Origin: Chitinophagaceae bacterium
GTDB taxonomy: Bacteria > Bacteroidota > Bacteroidia > Chitinophagales > Chitinophagaceae
Direction of reading: 5' to 3'
NCBI GenBank assembly: GCA_004028765.1
Contig: SAIX01000060.1
Location: forward strand, 1-48,768
DNA: 48,768 nt
Shown here one piece after another: positions 17,292 to 25,678 of this stretch (positions are counted from its first letter, which is position 1; each line of letters starts with the position of its first letter). Under the pieces are notes generated by a model. It was given only the letters and a program-made list of their open reading frames with translations. It made no database searches and was not told the origin of the DNA. The position numbers and the translations under genes are program-made.

Positions 17292-17330
17292 TGTCCGCAT
17301 TCGGTACAAAAACTGTCCGCTTTTGATACA
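17292..17330 (-). promoter_or_regulatory. paired activator binding sites (UAS)
   Basis: TGTCCGCATTCGGTACA (17292-17308) and TGTCCGCTTTTGATACA (17314-17330) are two near-palindromic sites 22 bases apart, centred at about -87 and -109 from the predicted minus-strand start. They lie between the export operon and the NtrC-type regulator gene, as expected for that regulator's own binding sites. The rest of the 393-base gap (17200-17591) contains the sigma-54 promoter and the 17421-17576 repeat, and no gene. Confidence 0.6.
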
Positions 17331-17420
17331 CTATGCCGGAACGATAAATTGCTAAGGCATTCTTTTTCAAATTATTATCTTGCTGGTATGTTTGTTATGT
17401 ATGGTTTAACTGTATTATAG

Positions 17421-17576
17421 TTTATTGGTTTATTTGTTTCCAGGTTTATTTATGTTGGCGTAAAACCTGAACACAATAAGCCAGGAACATTTGCAGACGA
17501 ACAAACCAATAACCTGCTAAACGAAAAACCAACAAACCAATAAACAAATAAACGAGTAAACAAATAAACCAACCAA
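17421..17576. repeat. intergenic inverted low-complexity repeat
   Basis: TTGGTTTATTTGTTT (17425-17439) is the perfect reverse complement of AAACAAATAAACCAA (17558-17572). Between them lie further AACCAATAA and AAATAAAC copies. The whole segment is directly upstream of the response-regulator gene. Confidence 0.6.
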
Positions 17577-17591
17577 GCTGAAGAAACCAAT

Positions 17592-18941
17592 ATGAGCCTG
17601 AAGAAAGCCAGTATTTTAGTGATTGATGATGATACCGATGTTCTCACTGCGGTCAGGTTATTGCTTCGCACGGAAGTAAAGGAAGTGGTAACAGAAAAGA
17701 ACCCCGAGCAGATCCCTTTTTTATTGGGAAAAGATGCATTTGATCTCGTATTACTGGATATGAATTTCAACGCATCTATCAATACAGGTAATGAAGGGAT
17801 TTACTGGCTGCAGCGGATCAAGAAAATCAAACCCGATGTTTCAGTCATCATGATCACGGCGTACGGCGATATTGATCTTGCCGTCCGCTCTTTAAAGGAA
17901 GGGGCTGCTGATTTTGTGGTAAAACCCTGGCACAACGAAAAATTACTAAGCACGCTTACGAATGTACTGCGCAACAAAGCCGGGGTGCCGCAACAAAAAA
18001 TGCAGCAGGCATCCGGCAATACACCGATGATCGGTGAGAGTGATGTGATGCAGGATATCTTTCACAAGATTGATAAGATTGCACCGACAGATGCGAATAT
18101 CCTGATACTCGGAGAAAACGGAACGGGAAAAGACCTGATCGCGACGGCCATTCATGAACAATCGCTCCGGGCAGGAAAGCCGTTTATCAAAGTAGATGTA
18201 GGGGCGCTTACAGAAAGTTTATTTGAAAGCGAATTGTTTGGTCATAAGAAAGGGGCGTTCACCGATGCGCGGGAAGACAGGACCGGTCGTTTTGAAGCTG
18301 CAAGCGGAGGGACAGTTTTCCTGGATGAGATCGGCAATATCTCCCTGCAGCAGCAGGCCAAACTTTTAACGGTGTTACAAAACCGGCAGGTTACAAAGCT
18401 TGGGACCAATCAGCCCGTACCGATCGATATACGGCTGATCTGCGCCACCAATATCCCGCTCAGCGAACTTGCGAATGAAAGCAGATTCCGTAAAGACCTG
18501 ATCTACCGCATCAATACCGTAGAGATCACGGTGCCGCCTCTGCGGAAAAGAAAGGATGATATTCTGTTACTTGCCAAACACTTCGCAAAAATCTATTCCG
18601 GCAAATACCTGAAACCCAATATCCGGTTTCAGGAAGCGGCCCTGGAAAAACTGAAACAATATCCATTTCCCGGTAATGTGCGTGAGTTACAGTATACCAT
18701 CGAGCGTGCCATCATTATGGCCGATTCGGATACGATTGAGGCTGCAGACCTGCTGTTTTCTCCAATCGAATCAGGTTTACCCGAAACCCAGGAAGATGAA
18801 GTACTGAAATTAAGTACGATGGAAAAAAATACGATCATGAAAGTGATCGATAAACACAACGGCAATATCAGCAAAGCTGCGAAAGAACTCGGGCTTACCC
18901 GTACTGCATTATACAGGAGACTCAGCAAATATGACATTTAG
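17592..18941 (+). CDS. sigma-54-dependent NtrC-type response regulator
   Basis: 449 residues. Receiver domain with acidic pair D12/D13 and phosphorylation site D56 (LLDMNFN); AAA+ domain with Walker A GENGTGKD (174-181) and the sigma-54-contacting loop as GAFTDA (221-226; GAFTGA in the classic proteins); C-terminal Fis-type helix-turn-helix (NISKAAKELGLTRTALYRRL). It activates RNA polymerase holding sigma-54. The kinase gene overlaps its end by 11 bases and the export operon is divergent, with inverted sites in between, so it very probably controls that operon and the second ATPase/TolC unit. Confidence 0.95.
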   Translation: MSLKKASILVIDDDTDVLTAVRLLLRTEVKEVVTEKNPEQIPFLLGKDAFDLVLLDMNFNASINTGNEGIYWLQRIKKIKPDVSVIMITAYGDIDLAVRSLKEGAADFVVKPWHNEKLLSTLTNVLRNKAGVPQQKMQQASGNTPMIGESDVMQDIFHKIDKIAPTDANILILGENGTGKDLIATAIHEQSLRAGKPFIKVDVGALTESLFESELFGHKKGAFTDAREDRTGRFEAASGGTVFLDEIGNISLQQQAKLLTVLQNRQVTKLGTNQPVPIDIRLICATNIPLSELANESRFRKDLIYRINTVEITVPPLRKRKDDILLLAKHFAKIYSGKYLKPNIRFQEAALEKLKQYPFPGNVRELQYTIERAIIMADSDTIEAADLLFSPIESGLPETQEDEVLKLSTMEKNTIMKVIDKHNGNISKAAKELGLTRTALYRRLSKYDI

Positions 18942-20274
18942 AAAAATACAGTGGGATATCCTCACCCGCGTACTGTTATTGTTCGCCACACTGGCAGCCG
19001 CTTCCTTCATGCTGGTAAAAGAATGGTATGTGTACGGGATCGTTATTGTGCCCGTGGTTATTTACCAGGTGATCGATTTTTACCGCTTCCATAAAATGGC
19101 AGAATATGAAGTGGGGCAATTTGTTGAATCGATACAATACCGCGATTTCTCGCGCAACTTCAATGTATCACAGGCTCCTGACGATTTAAAAATGCTGCGA
19201 AAGGGTTTTAATGAGATCAATACTGCTTTTAAAGTGATCACAAAAGAAAAAGAAACCCAGTACCAATACCTGCAGAAAATACTTGAACTGGTGGATACCG
19301 GTATCGTTTCGTACGAAACAGAAACAGGAGATGTGATGTGGATGAATGAATCGTTGAAAAAAATGCTGATGTTGCCTTATCTCAAAACCATTCATTCACT
19401 GCAGCGGCGGGATGAGGAATTGTACAGGCATGTAGTGGCATTAAAGCCTGGCAGCAGCGATGTGGCCACCGTACATCTCGAGAAGCATAGTTTTAAAATA
19501 TTGCTTTCTGCCACGGCTTTTCAAACTGAAGGAAAAAAATACCAGCTGGTCGCTTTTCAGAATATCAATGAGGCGCTGGATGAAACCGAATCAAAAGCCT
19601 GGCAGAAATTATTGAGTGTGATGACGCATGAGATCATGAATTCCGTGGCGCCGATCTCTTCTCTTGCAGATACCCTGAAAACCCGTTTACAGCAATCCGT
19701 GCGATACCTTGATAACAGCAATGGGGTAGTGGAAGACCTTGAAGTGGGCATCAACACCATCAAAAGAAGGAGCGAAGGTCTTCTCAAATTCGCGGAAGTG
19801 TACCGCAACCTTAACAAGATAACCACTCCTAACCTGAAACAGGTTTTTGTACGCGACCTGTTTGAGAATATGCATAACCTGATGGAGCCAACGCTCGAAA
19901 GAAAAGGTATCGAGATGGAAATAGTTTTAAAAGCGCCCGACCTGATGCTGGATGTTGATACCAATTTAATGGAACAGGTGCTGATTAACCTGATCGTAAA
20001 TGCCATTGATGCTGTAAAGGAAATGCCCGAACCGCGCATTACACTTTCCGCAGTAACCACATCCGGCAATAAAGTTGCCGTAAAGGTTGCGGATAATGGT
20101 CATGGCATGAGTGAGGAAGTAATGAACAATATTTTTATTCCTTTTTTCAGTACAAAGAAAAATGGCAGCGGCATCGGGTTAAGTCTTTGTAAACAGATCA
20201 TGATGCTTCATAAAGGCAATATCAGCGTGCAGTCGATCGAGGGAACGGGCACCGTCTTCACACTTCAATTCTGA
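18931..20274 (+). CDS. sensor histidine kinase, partner of the NtrC-type regulator
   Basis: 447 residues. Two membrane helices at about 11-28 and 33-50 are joined by a loop of only a few residues, so there is no periplasmic sensing domain. A PAS-like region spans about 105-215 (VDTGIVSYETETGDVMWMNE). Phospho-acceptor H233 is in MTHEIMNSV. The ATPase domain shows NLIVNAIDAV, DNGHGM and GSGIGLSLCKQIM. The first codons overlap the regulator gene, so the two are translationally coupled. Input is probably sensed in the membrane or cytoplasm, for example envelope stress or the transporter itself; this is inference. Confidence 0.94.
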   Translation: MTFRKIQWDILTRVLLLFATLAAASFMLVKEWYVYGIVIVPVVIYQVIDFYRFHKMAEYEVGQFVESIQYRDFSRNFNVSQAPDDLKMLRKGFNEINTAFKVITKEKETQYQYLQKILELVDTGIVSYETETGDVMWMNESLKKMLMLPYLKTIHSLQRRDEELYRHVVALKPGSSDVATVHLEKHSFKILLSATAFQTEGKKYQLVAFQNINEALDETESKAWQKLLSVMTHEIMNSVAPISSLADTLKTRLQQSVRYLDNSNGVVEDLEVGINTIKRRSEGLLKFAEVYRNLNKITTPNLKQVFVRDLFENMHNLMEPTLERKGIEMEIVLKAPDLMLDVDTNLMEQVLINLIVNAIDAVKEMPEPRITLSAVTTSGNKVAVKVADNGHGMSEEVMNNIFIPFFSTKKNGSGIGLSLCKQIMMLHKGNISVQSIEGTGTVFTLQF

Positions 20275-20388
20275 TGTATTTTTTCGGATGCTTTCCTTTT
20301 AAGGCGCATTTAATGCATTTGGCCGATTAAAACCCGGGTTTCACCCCGAAAGGGTTTCAGATAATCAGTAAACAAGTACCTGTTTAAA

Positions 20389-20396
20389 TATATTTG
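20389..20396 (+). promoter_or_regulatory. -7 promoter element before the haem lipoprotein
   Basis: TATATTTG matches TAnnTTTG 36 bases before ATG 20433. I do not see a good -33 TTTG at the usual distance, so this is only a partial match. Confidence 0.35.
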
Positions 20397-20432
20397 AAAG
20401 AACAACCTTTTTAACTAAACATAATCCTTGTT

Positions 20433-20786
20433 ATGAAAAGAATGACTGCCTGTTTACTGGTAATTGCTGCTATAACGGTTTTCACGTATTGCAGTTCTAC
20501 CAAAAAGGCATCCGCCCCGCCAACTGTTGCAAAGGTGAACTACCAGGCCAATGTTATGTCGATTGTTCAGGCGAATTGTACCCCCTGCCATTTCCCGGAT
20601 AAGGGCGGCCGTAAAAAAGCACTTGACAGCTATGCTGCAGTAAGCGCACAGATAGACGAGATCCTGCGGAGGATACAATTAAACCCGACCGACCGTGGCT
20701 TTATGCCCGACAGGAAACCCAAACTGGCGGAGGCAGACATCAAAGCTTTTGTTCAATGGAAAGCGGATGGACTGGCAGAAAAATAA
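20433..20786 (+). CDS. small haem c-binding lipoprotein
   Basis: 117 residues. The hydrophobic start ends in FTYCSS with C20 as probable lipidated cysteine, a loose lipobox as is common in this phylum. One CxxCH haem site, CTPCH, is at residues 49-53, and a GFMPD segment near residue 91 can supply the Met ligand. The fold resembles the cytochrome-c-like domains seen in Bacteroidota and Planctomycetes surface proteins. It probably carries electrons in the envelope. It is a single gene, convergent with the anti-sigma/sigma pair that follows. Confidence 0.8.
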   Translation: MKRMTACLLVIAAITVFTYCSSTKKASAPPTVAKVNYQANVMSIVQANCTPCHFPDKGGRKKALDSYAAVSAQIDEILRRIQLNPTDRGFMPDRKPKLAEADIKAFVQWKADGLAEK

Positions 20787-20918
20787 AGAAACAGAAATAA
20801 AATACTCCCCCCGGTTGTACACTTGCCGCTGTTAATAAAGGTCGTTAAGATCTCTTTTGATGGCGGCAATAATTTTTTAAGAGCCCGGATTACTAAATAA
20901 GGGAACTTCCTGAAAATA

Positions 20919-21173
20919 TCAAGAACCTGCACGATCCGCTTCAAATCGTTCCTGTATTTTTTCCTTTTTTTCTTCGCCCAGCAAATGCACAGATTGCAGG
21001 TATTCTTTTGCGATGCGGCTGATAAAAGCAGATTGTATTTCGAATTTGCGGCAGAGGCTGCAGATAGTAAGGTGGCCACGTAACTGCCATCGTTCCAGCC
21101 ACGACAGTTTCTTCTCCTCTTTTTTAATAATGAGGAGTGTGGCTTTTTTACAGGTTATGTGCAGCATTCCCAT
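20919..21173 (-). CDS. zinc-finger anti-sigma-like protein
   Basis: 84 residues (82 from the second Met, ATG 21167). It has the zf-HC2 ligand pattern C8, H34, C38, C41 (ITCKKAT and HLTICSLC). There is no membrane helix, so it would act as a soluble zinc-containing anti-sigma factor. Its gene begins three bases after the stop of the ECF sigma gene, so the two are coupled, and the natural inference is that it binds that sigma factor. The C-terminal tail is highly charged (GEEKKEKIQERFEAD). Confidence 0.75.
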   Translation of the reverse strand: MGMLHITCKKATLLIIKKEEKKLSWLERWQLRGHLTICSLCRKFEIQSAFISRIAKEYLQSVHLLGEEKKEKIQERFEADRAGS

Positions 21174-21176
21174 GCA

Positions 21177-21740
21177 TTAACTGTTTATCCAGTTTTTTTC
21201 AAGACAGGCCCGCAACTGAAGCTTGGCCCGGTGAATCAATACCCAGTAGTTAGACGAAGTGATGCCCAGAGCCTTACAGATCTCTGTTGCATCAAGATCG
21301 TCCAGGTATTTCATCGCAAAAACCGATTGCTGCAGTTTTTGCAGTTTTTTACGGCAGCTTTCAAGGATGGAATAAAACTCCTTTGTTTCCGGACCCTGCT
21401 GGTAATCGATGCCCCAGTCGAGCGGTTTATCGTCCTGTGTCCAGTGATCGGCTTCATCAAAAAACCGTTCAGTAATGGCACTGTCCGACATGCTTTGTAC
21501 AATATCTTTCCCTTTTTTGCGGTAATGGTCGATAATCTTATTTTTCAGGATCGTAAAAAGCCAGTTTTTTTCAGAAGCTTCCCCTTTGTAATTATCGCGT
21601 GCGCGCCAGGCGCTGAGAAATGTTTCCTGTACAAGATCTTCCGCCACAACCGTATCACTCACCCTTGGCAGTGCATAGGCATACAGGATATCTGCATAAT
21701 TGCTTACCCATTTATCGGGGTTGAGTACAGAATAATTCAT
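21177..21740 (-). CDS. ECF sigma-70 family RNA polymerase sigma factor
   Basis: 187 residues. Region 2 is seen in DTVVAEDLVQETFLSAWRA with the core-binding ETF-x-x-AW segment, followed by NWLFTILKNKIIDHYRKK. Region 4 (SVFAMKYLDDLDATEICKAL, then WVLIHRAKLQLRACL) holds the -35-binding helix-turn-helix. A linker of about 50 residues between the regions (SDSAITERFFDEADHW...) is longer than average. It is transcribed with the zinc-finger protein and diverges from the methyltransferase gene. The stimulus is unknown. Confidence 0.92.
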   Translation of the reverse strand: MNYSVLNPDKWVSNYADILYAYALPRVSDTVVAEDLVQETFLSAWRARDNYKGEASEKNWLFTILKNKIIDHYRKKGKDIVQSMSDSAITERFFDEADHWTQDDKPLDWGIDYQQGPETKEFYSILESCRKKLQKLQQSVFAMKYLDDLDATEICKALGITSSNYWVLIHRAKLQLRACLEKNWINS

Positions 21741-21851
21741 TCGGTGGGATGATATCCGAAAATACTGAATTTATGATTCGGTTTGCGACTGATACGGCCC
21801 TTGCAGCTATTCTTACAAATACATGACAATGGCCCGGCCGCAGGAATGCAG

Positions 21852-21859
21852 TAAATTTG
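21852..21859 (+). promoter_or_regulatory. -7 promoter element almost touching the start codon
   Basis: TAAATTTG (TAnnTTTG consensus) ends four bases before ATG 21864. If used, transcription would start at or within the start codon and the message would be leaderless. No clear -33 element is seen. Confidence 0.35.
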
Positions 21860-21863
21860 CCGC

Positions 21864-23039
21864 ATGCCTTCTTTTCATCAGCCCGGAAAAATCATTATCA
21901 CCTGTAACAAATGGTTATCACCAGCCCTGCAGAAAGAAACCAGTGAACTCGGTTTCGATATCAGCAGATCATTCGCAACCGGTATTGAAATGAAGGGCAC
22001 TCTGAACGATTGCATCCGTTTAAACCTGAACCTTCGCTGCGCCAGCCAGGTAATGTATTCACTGAAATCCTTTCCCTGTAATCACCCGGATGAATTATAT
22101 AACGAGTTATTGACAGTTGCATGGGAAGATATTTTGCAGGCAGATGGTTATTTTTCCGTCACCAGTAATGTATTTCATCCTGCTATTCAAACCAATCTTT
22201 TTGCCAACCTGCGGGTGAAAGACGCAGTGGTAGACAGGCTCCGCAATAAAACCGGTAAACGACCATCCACAGGTGCGGCATTAACCGGTGCAGTACTGTA
22301 TCTTTTCTGGAAACAGGAGGAGGCGGAGATCTTTATCGACACATCAGGTGAAACACTTGCCAAACATGGTTATCGCAAGCTTCCCGGGAAAGCCCCGATG
22401 CTCGAAGCATTGGCCGCTGCCACAATACTCAGTACAAAATGGAACCGGCAATCGCCGTTTATCAACCCGATGTGCGGTTCGGGTACACTGGCTATTGAAG
22501 CAGCGTTGATAGCAACCAACCGCAGACCAGGATTGCTGCGGCAGGAATATGCGTTTATGCATATCCTTGGTTTTGAAAGAACGATATATGAAGAAGAGCG
22601 GGAACGGATGCAACAAAAACAGAAAGAGGTACCGGGCCTGCAGATTATCGCATCCGATATCAGCGAGCAGGCCATACGAACCACAAAGGCCAATGCGGTT
22701 GCAGCTGGAGTGGAACATTTGATCCGTTATGCAGTATGCGATTTCGCCAAAACACCCGTACCTGAAGAGACAGGTGTTGTAATGATCAACCCAGAATACG
22801 GTGAGCGCCTCGGCGATGAAACCGAACTCGAGGCCACTTATGCAAGGATCGGCGATTTTCTCAAAAACCAATGCAAGGGATATACGGCCTACATTTTTAC
22901 AGGGAATCTCTCTCTCGTTAAAAAAATACGCTTAGAGCCCTCGCGGCGGACAGAATTCCTGAATGCAAAGATCGATTGCCGTTTACTCGAGTATGAAATG
23001 TATGCCGGAACGCGGCGTGCCGACAAACAAAACAACTGA
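21864..23039 (+). CDS. THUMP-domain class I RNA methyltransferase (RlmL-like)
   Basis: 391 residues. An N-terminal ferredoxin-like/THUMP part (about 1-160) is followed by the SAM-binding loop NPMCGSGTLAIEAAL from residue 201. Motif IV reads NPEYGERLG from residue 309, where most base-amino methyltransferases have NPPY. It should transfer methyl from S-adenosylmethionine to a guanine N2 (or adenine) in rRNA or tRNA, as RlmL/TrmN-type enzymes do. The exact site cannot be assigned. Single gene, divergent from the sigma factor gene. Confidence 0.85.
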   Translation: MPSFHQPGKIIITCNKWLSPALQKETSELGFDISRSFATGIEMKGTLNDCIRLNLNLRCASQVMYSLKSFPCNHPDELYNELLTVAWEDILQADGYFSVTSNVFHPAIQTNLFANLRVKDAVVDRLRNKTGKRPSTGAALTGAVLYLFWKQEEAEIFIDTSGETLAKHGYRKLPGKAPMLEALAAATILSTKWNRQSPFINPMCGSGTLAIEAALIATNRRPGLLRQEYAFMHILGFERTIYEEERERMQQKQKEVPGLQIIASDISEQAIRTTKANAVAAGVEHLIRYAVCDFAKTPVPEETGVVMINPEYGERLGDETELEATYARIGDFLKNQCKGYTAYIFTGNLSLVKKIRLEPSRRTEFLNAKIDCRLLEYEMYAGTRRADKQNN

Positions 23040-23169
23040 TCGTTCGTATGCTCAATCGTTTTCGTAATTATTTGACTTTATAGCTTTTAATAGCCTGAAT
23101 TTCCCTGCTTTCCGGGGTTGTTTCTGACTGAATTGGATTATTTTCACACGAATTCAATTCCGCTCATCG

Positions 23170-24450
23170 ATGCAGCCATCTAATCCTGCGAATCTTGGTT
23201 CGCAAACCCCGGCGAACAACCGTACCAGGTTTGCTTTTATCATGGTCACTTCCCTTTTTTTTATGTGGGGTTTTGTCCATAATATGGATCCGATCCTGAT
23301 CCCGCACCTGAAAAAATCATTCAGTCTTTCCACACTGCAATCTTCACTTGTTGATTCCGCCGTGTTCATTGCTTATTTCCTGATGGCATTGCCTGCGGGC
23401 TTTATCATGAAAAAGTACGGATACAAATCCGGCATCATTACGGGCCTTTCACTTTTCGCAATCGGTTCATTTCTGTTTATCCCTGCAGCCAATACGCAAC
23501 AGTATCTTTTTTTCCTGATGGCATTGTTTATCATTGCCTGTGGATTGACCATTCTGGAAACAGCCGCGAACCCCTATGCATCGTTGCTCGGTGATCCCGC
23601 CACTGCCACACAGCGGCTTAACTTTGCACAATCTTTCAATGGCCTTGCGGCAACACTTGCGCCGATCATTGGTGCGCGTGTGATCCTCACAAAAGGATTC
23701 AGTGATGACGCGCTGCAGGCGATGGATGCGATTAGCCGGCAGGCAGCGCTCGCTTCCGAAGCCGCTTCGGTAAAAATGCCCTACCTGGTTTTAGGATGTT
23801 GTATCGTACTGATCGCGCTGGTATTTGCATTTATCAAATTACCTGAAATACATGAAGAAGACAGGCAACCTGCTGCGAAAAGCATCTGGCATACACTTCA
23901 CCACAAACATCTCCTGTTTGCGGTACTGGCGCAGTTTTTTTATGTGGGGGCACAGGTATGCGTGTTCAGCTTTTTTATCCTGTTCGCAGTAAAATCTTCC
24001 GGTCTCGACCGTGTAAAAGCTGCGGACTATCTTGGCTGGGGTTGTGGTATGGCATTTATGATCGGCCGTTTTGCAGGTACTTTTTTTATGCGTTATATCA
24101 AGCCTAACCGTTTGCTTGCTGTTTACGCACTGATCAATGTGGCACTGTGTGCAGTTGCCATCACCGCCAATGGCATGCTGCCCGTTTATGCTGTGATCGG
24201 GATCACATTTTTTATGTCGATCATGTTCCCTACGATATTCTCGCTTGGCATCCAAAACCTTGGACCAGATACTGAACTTGGCAGCAGCCTGATCATCATG
24301 TCGATCGTTGGCGGCGCCTTACTGCCCCCGATACTCGGTTATATCAGTGATAAAACCGGCAATATCCAAACCGGCTACTGGGTGCCTTTGCTCTGCTTTG
24401 TATATGTTGCCTGGTTTGGCTGGAAAGGATATGAGGTAAAGCAGCATTAA
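23170..24450 (+). CDS. fucP: L-fucose:H+ symporter, MFS
   Basis: 426 residues with about 12 membrane helices. It has the FucP-type start (FAFIMVTSLFFMWGFVHNM with the D that follows in MDPILIPHLKK), the FLMALPAGFIMKKYGYKSG loop and the TILETAANPYASLLG segment characteristic of the fucose/glucose-galactose permease group. It imports L-fucose with a proton across the inner membrane. It is first in a same-strand series with a mutarotase, dehydrogenases and an alpha-L-fucosidase, which supports fucose as substrate. After it comes a 120-base AT-rich gap with no gene. Confidence 0.9.
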   Translation: MQPSNPANLGSQTPANNRTRFAFIMVTSLFFMWGFVHNMDPILIPHLKKSFSLSTLQSSLVDSAVFIAYFLMALPAGFIMKKYGYKSGIITGLSLFAIGSFLFIPAANTQQYLFFLMALFIIACGLTILETAANPYASLLGDPATATQRLNFAQSFNGLAATLAPIIGARVILTKGFSDDALQAMDAISRQAALASEAASVKMPYLVLGCCIVLIALVFAFIKLPEIHEEDRQPAAKSIWHTLHHKHLLFAVLAQFFYVGAQVCVFSFFILFAVKSSGLDRVKAADYLGWGCGMAFMIGRFAGTFFMRYIKPNRLLAVYALINVALCAVAITANGMLPVYAVIGITFFMSIMFPTIFSLGIQNLGPDTELGSSLIIMSIVGGALLPPILGYISDKTGNIQTGYWVPLLCFVYVAWFGWKGYEVKQH

Positions 24451-24547
24451 GAATGAAGAAGGATGAAGTAAGAATTTAAAATTTACAAGTAAAATGAAAA
24501 ATAACAATCGTAAACCTGCATACAAACTTATAATTCTCCATTCTTAA
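24447..24547. repeat. AT-rich intergenic segment bounded by a short inverted repeat
   Basis: TTAAGAATG (24447-24455, overlapping the fucP stop) is repeated in inverse as CATTCTTAA (24539-24547). The interior and flank are rich in TTAAT and ATTAA words. It might act as a weak terminator or a processing site between fucP and the rest of the locus. Confidence 0.35.
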
Positions 24548-24570
24548 TTTTTAATTATTAATTCATTTTC

Positions 24571-24903
24571 ATGCTTCGTTATTGTTTCGCTGTTGACCTG
24601 ATCGATGATGCTTCACTGATCGCTGTTTATGAAGAGTGGCACAAGCATGTATGGCCCGAAATACTGGACAGTATCCGTTCTGCCGGGATCGAACAGATGG
24701 AGATTTATCGCCTGTCGAACCGGTTGTTCATGATCATGGATGTGAATGATACATTCAGTTTCGAAGCCAAAGCAGCAGCGGATGCCGCCAACGAAAAAGT
24801 GCAGGAATGGGAAACCCTGATGTGGAATTTTCAACAGGCTTTACCTTTTGCCAAACCGGGGGAGAAATGGGTTTTGATGCAAAAAATATTTTCATTGAAA
24901 TAA
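24571..24903 (+). CDS. L-fucose/L-rhamnose mutarotase (DUF718/RhaM family)
   Basis: 110 residues, the usual length. The family core is seen as VYEEWHKHVWPEI (H24, W28), MEIYRLSNRLFMIMDV and the Trp-rich end WETLMWNFQQALP. These small dimeric cytoplasmic enzymes interconvert the alpha and beta anomers of a 6-deoxysugar. In this locus, between the fucose permease and the dehydrogenases, L-fucose is the likely substrate. Six bases separate it from the next gene. Confidence 0.85.
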   Translation: MLRYCFAVDLIDDASLIAVYEEWHKHVWPEILDSIRSAGIEQMEIYRLSNRLFMIMDVNDTFSFEAKAAADAANEKVQEWETLMWNFQQALPFAKPGEKWVLMQKIFSLK

Positions 24904-24909
24904 AGTAAT

Positions 24910-25674
24910 ATGTTCAGATTAGACCAAAAAAAAGCAGTGATTACAGGTGGCGGAAGCGGTATCGGTAAAGCAGTGGCCGAATGCTTCGCCCGGCAGGGTG
25001 CAGAAGTACATATCCTTGAACTGAATGAGACCAGCGCGGCCGGAACCGTAGAACAGATCCGGAATAACCAGGGCAAAGCCATCGCACATACATGCAATAT
25101 CAGTAACCAAAAAGAAGTGGCAACTGTGATGCAGTCGGTCGGTGGTTTTGATATTCTTGTAAACTGTGCAGGCATTGCGCATGTAGGCCGTGCCGACACC
25201 ACTTCCGAAGAAGATTTTGACCGGGTTTACCAGGTAAATGTAAAAGGCACTTATAACTGCCTGCATGCTGCCATCCCGGTTTTACAACACAGGGGCGGGG
25301 GTGTTATCCTGAATGTGGCATCCATTGCAGCATGGGTGGGTATCGATGACCGCTTTGCATACAGCATGAGTAAAGGCGCGGTTTTTGCGATGACACTCAG
25401 CGTTGCGAAAGATTATATCGGGGATCATATCCGCTGCAATTCCATTTCTCCTGCAAGGGTGCACACTCCATTCGTGGATGGTTTTATCGCGAAAAATTAT
25501 CCTGGCAGGGAAACAGAAATGTTTGAAAAGCTATCGCAAACACAACCCATCGGCCGGATGGGTACAGTGGAAGAAGTGGCAGCCCTCGCCTTATACCTCT
25601 GCAGTGATGAAGCAGGGTTTATTACGGGAAACGACTATCCCATCGATGGCGGATTTATTAAACTGAACAGTTAA
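24910..25674 (+). CDS. SDR oxidoreductase, probable 2-keto-3-deoxy-L-fuconate dehydrogenase
   Basis: 254 residues, classical short-chain dehydrogenase. Cofactor loop TGGGSGIG (12-19), NCAG (85-88), and the full catalytic set S138, Y151, K155 (YSMSK). The end (ITGNDYPIDGGFIKLN) is typical. In the oxidative fucose route described in Xanthomonas, an SDR of this type oxidises 2-keto-3-deoxy-L-fuconate to the 2,4-diketo compound, which is then cut by an FAH-family hydrolase; such a hydrolase lies two genes downstream. The assignment to this step rather than to fucose oxidation is by context and overall resemblance. Confidence 0.75.
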   Translation: MFRLDQKKAVITGGGSGIGKAVAECFARQGAEVHILELNETSAAGTVEQIRNNQGKAIAHTCNISNQKEVATVMQSVGGFDILVNCAGIAHVGRADTTSEEDFDRVYQVNVKGTYNCLHAAIPVLQHRGGGVILNVASIAAWVGIDDRFAYSMSKGAVFAMTLSVAKDYIGDHIRCNSISPARVHTPFVDGFIAKNYPGRETEMFEKLSQTQPIGRMGTVEEVAALALYLCSDEAGFITGNDYPIDGGFIKLNS

Positions 25675-25678
25675 CAAT

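Noticed and set aside
21159..21752. 197-residue plus-strand frame
   Set aside because: It is antisense to the ECF sigma gene, which has clear region 2 and region 4 motifs.
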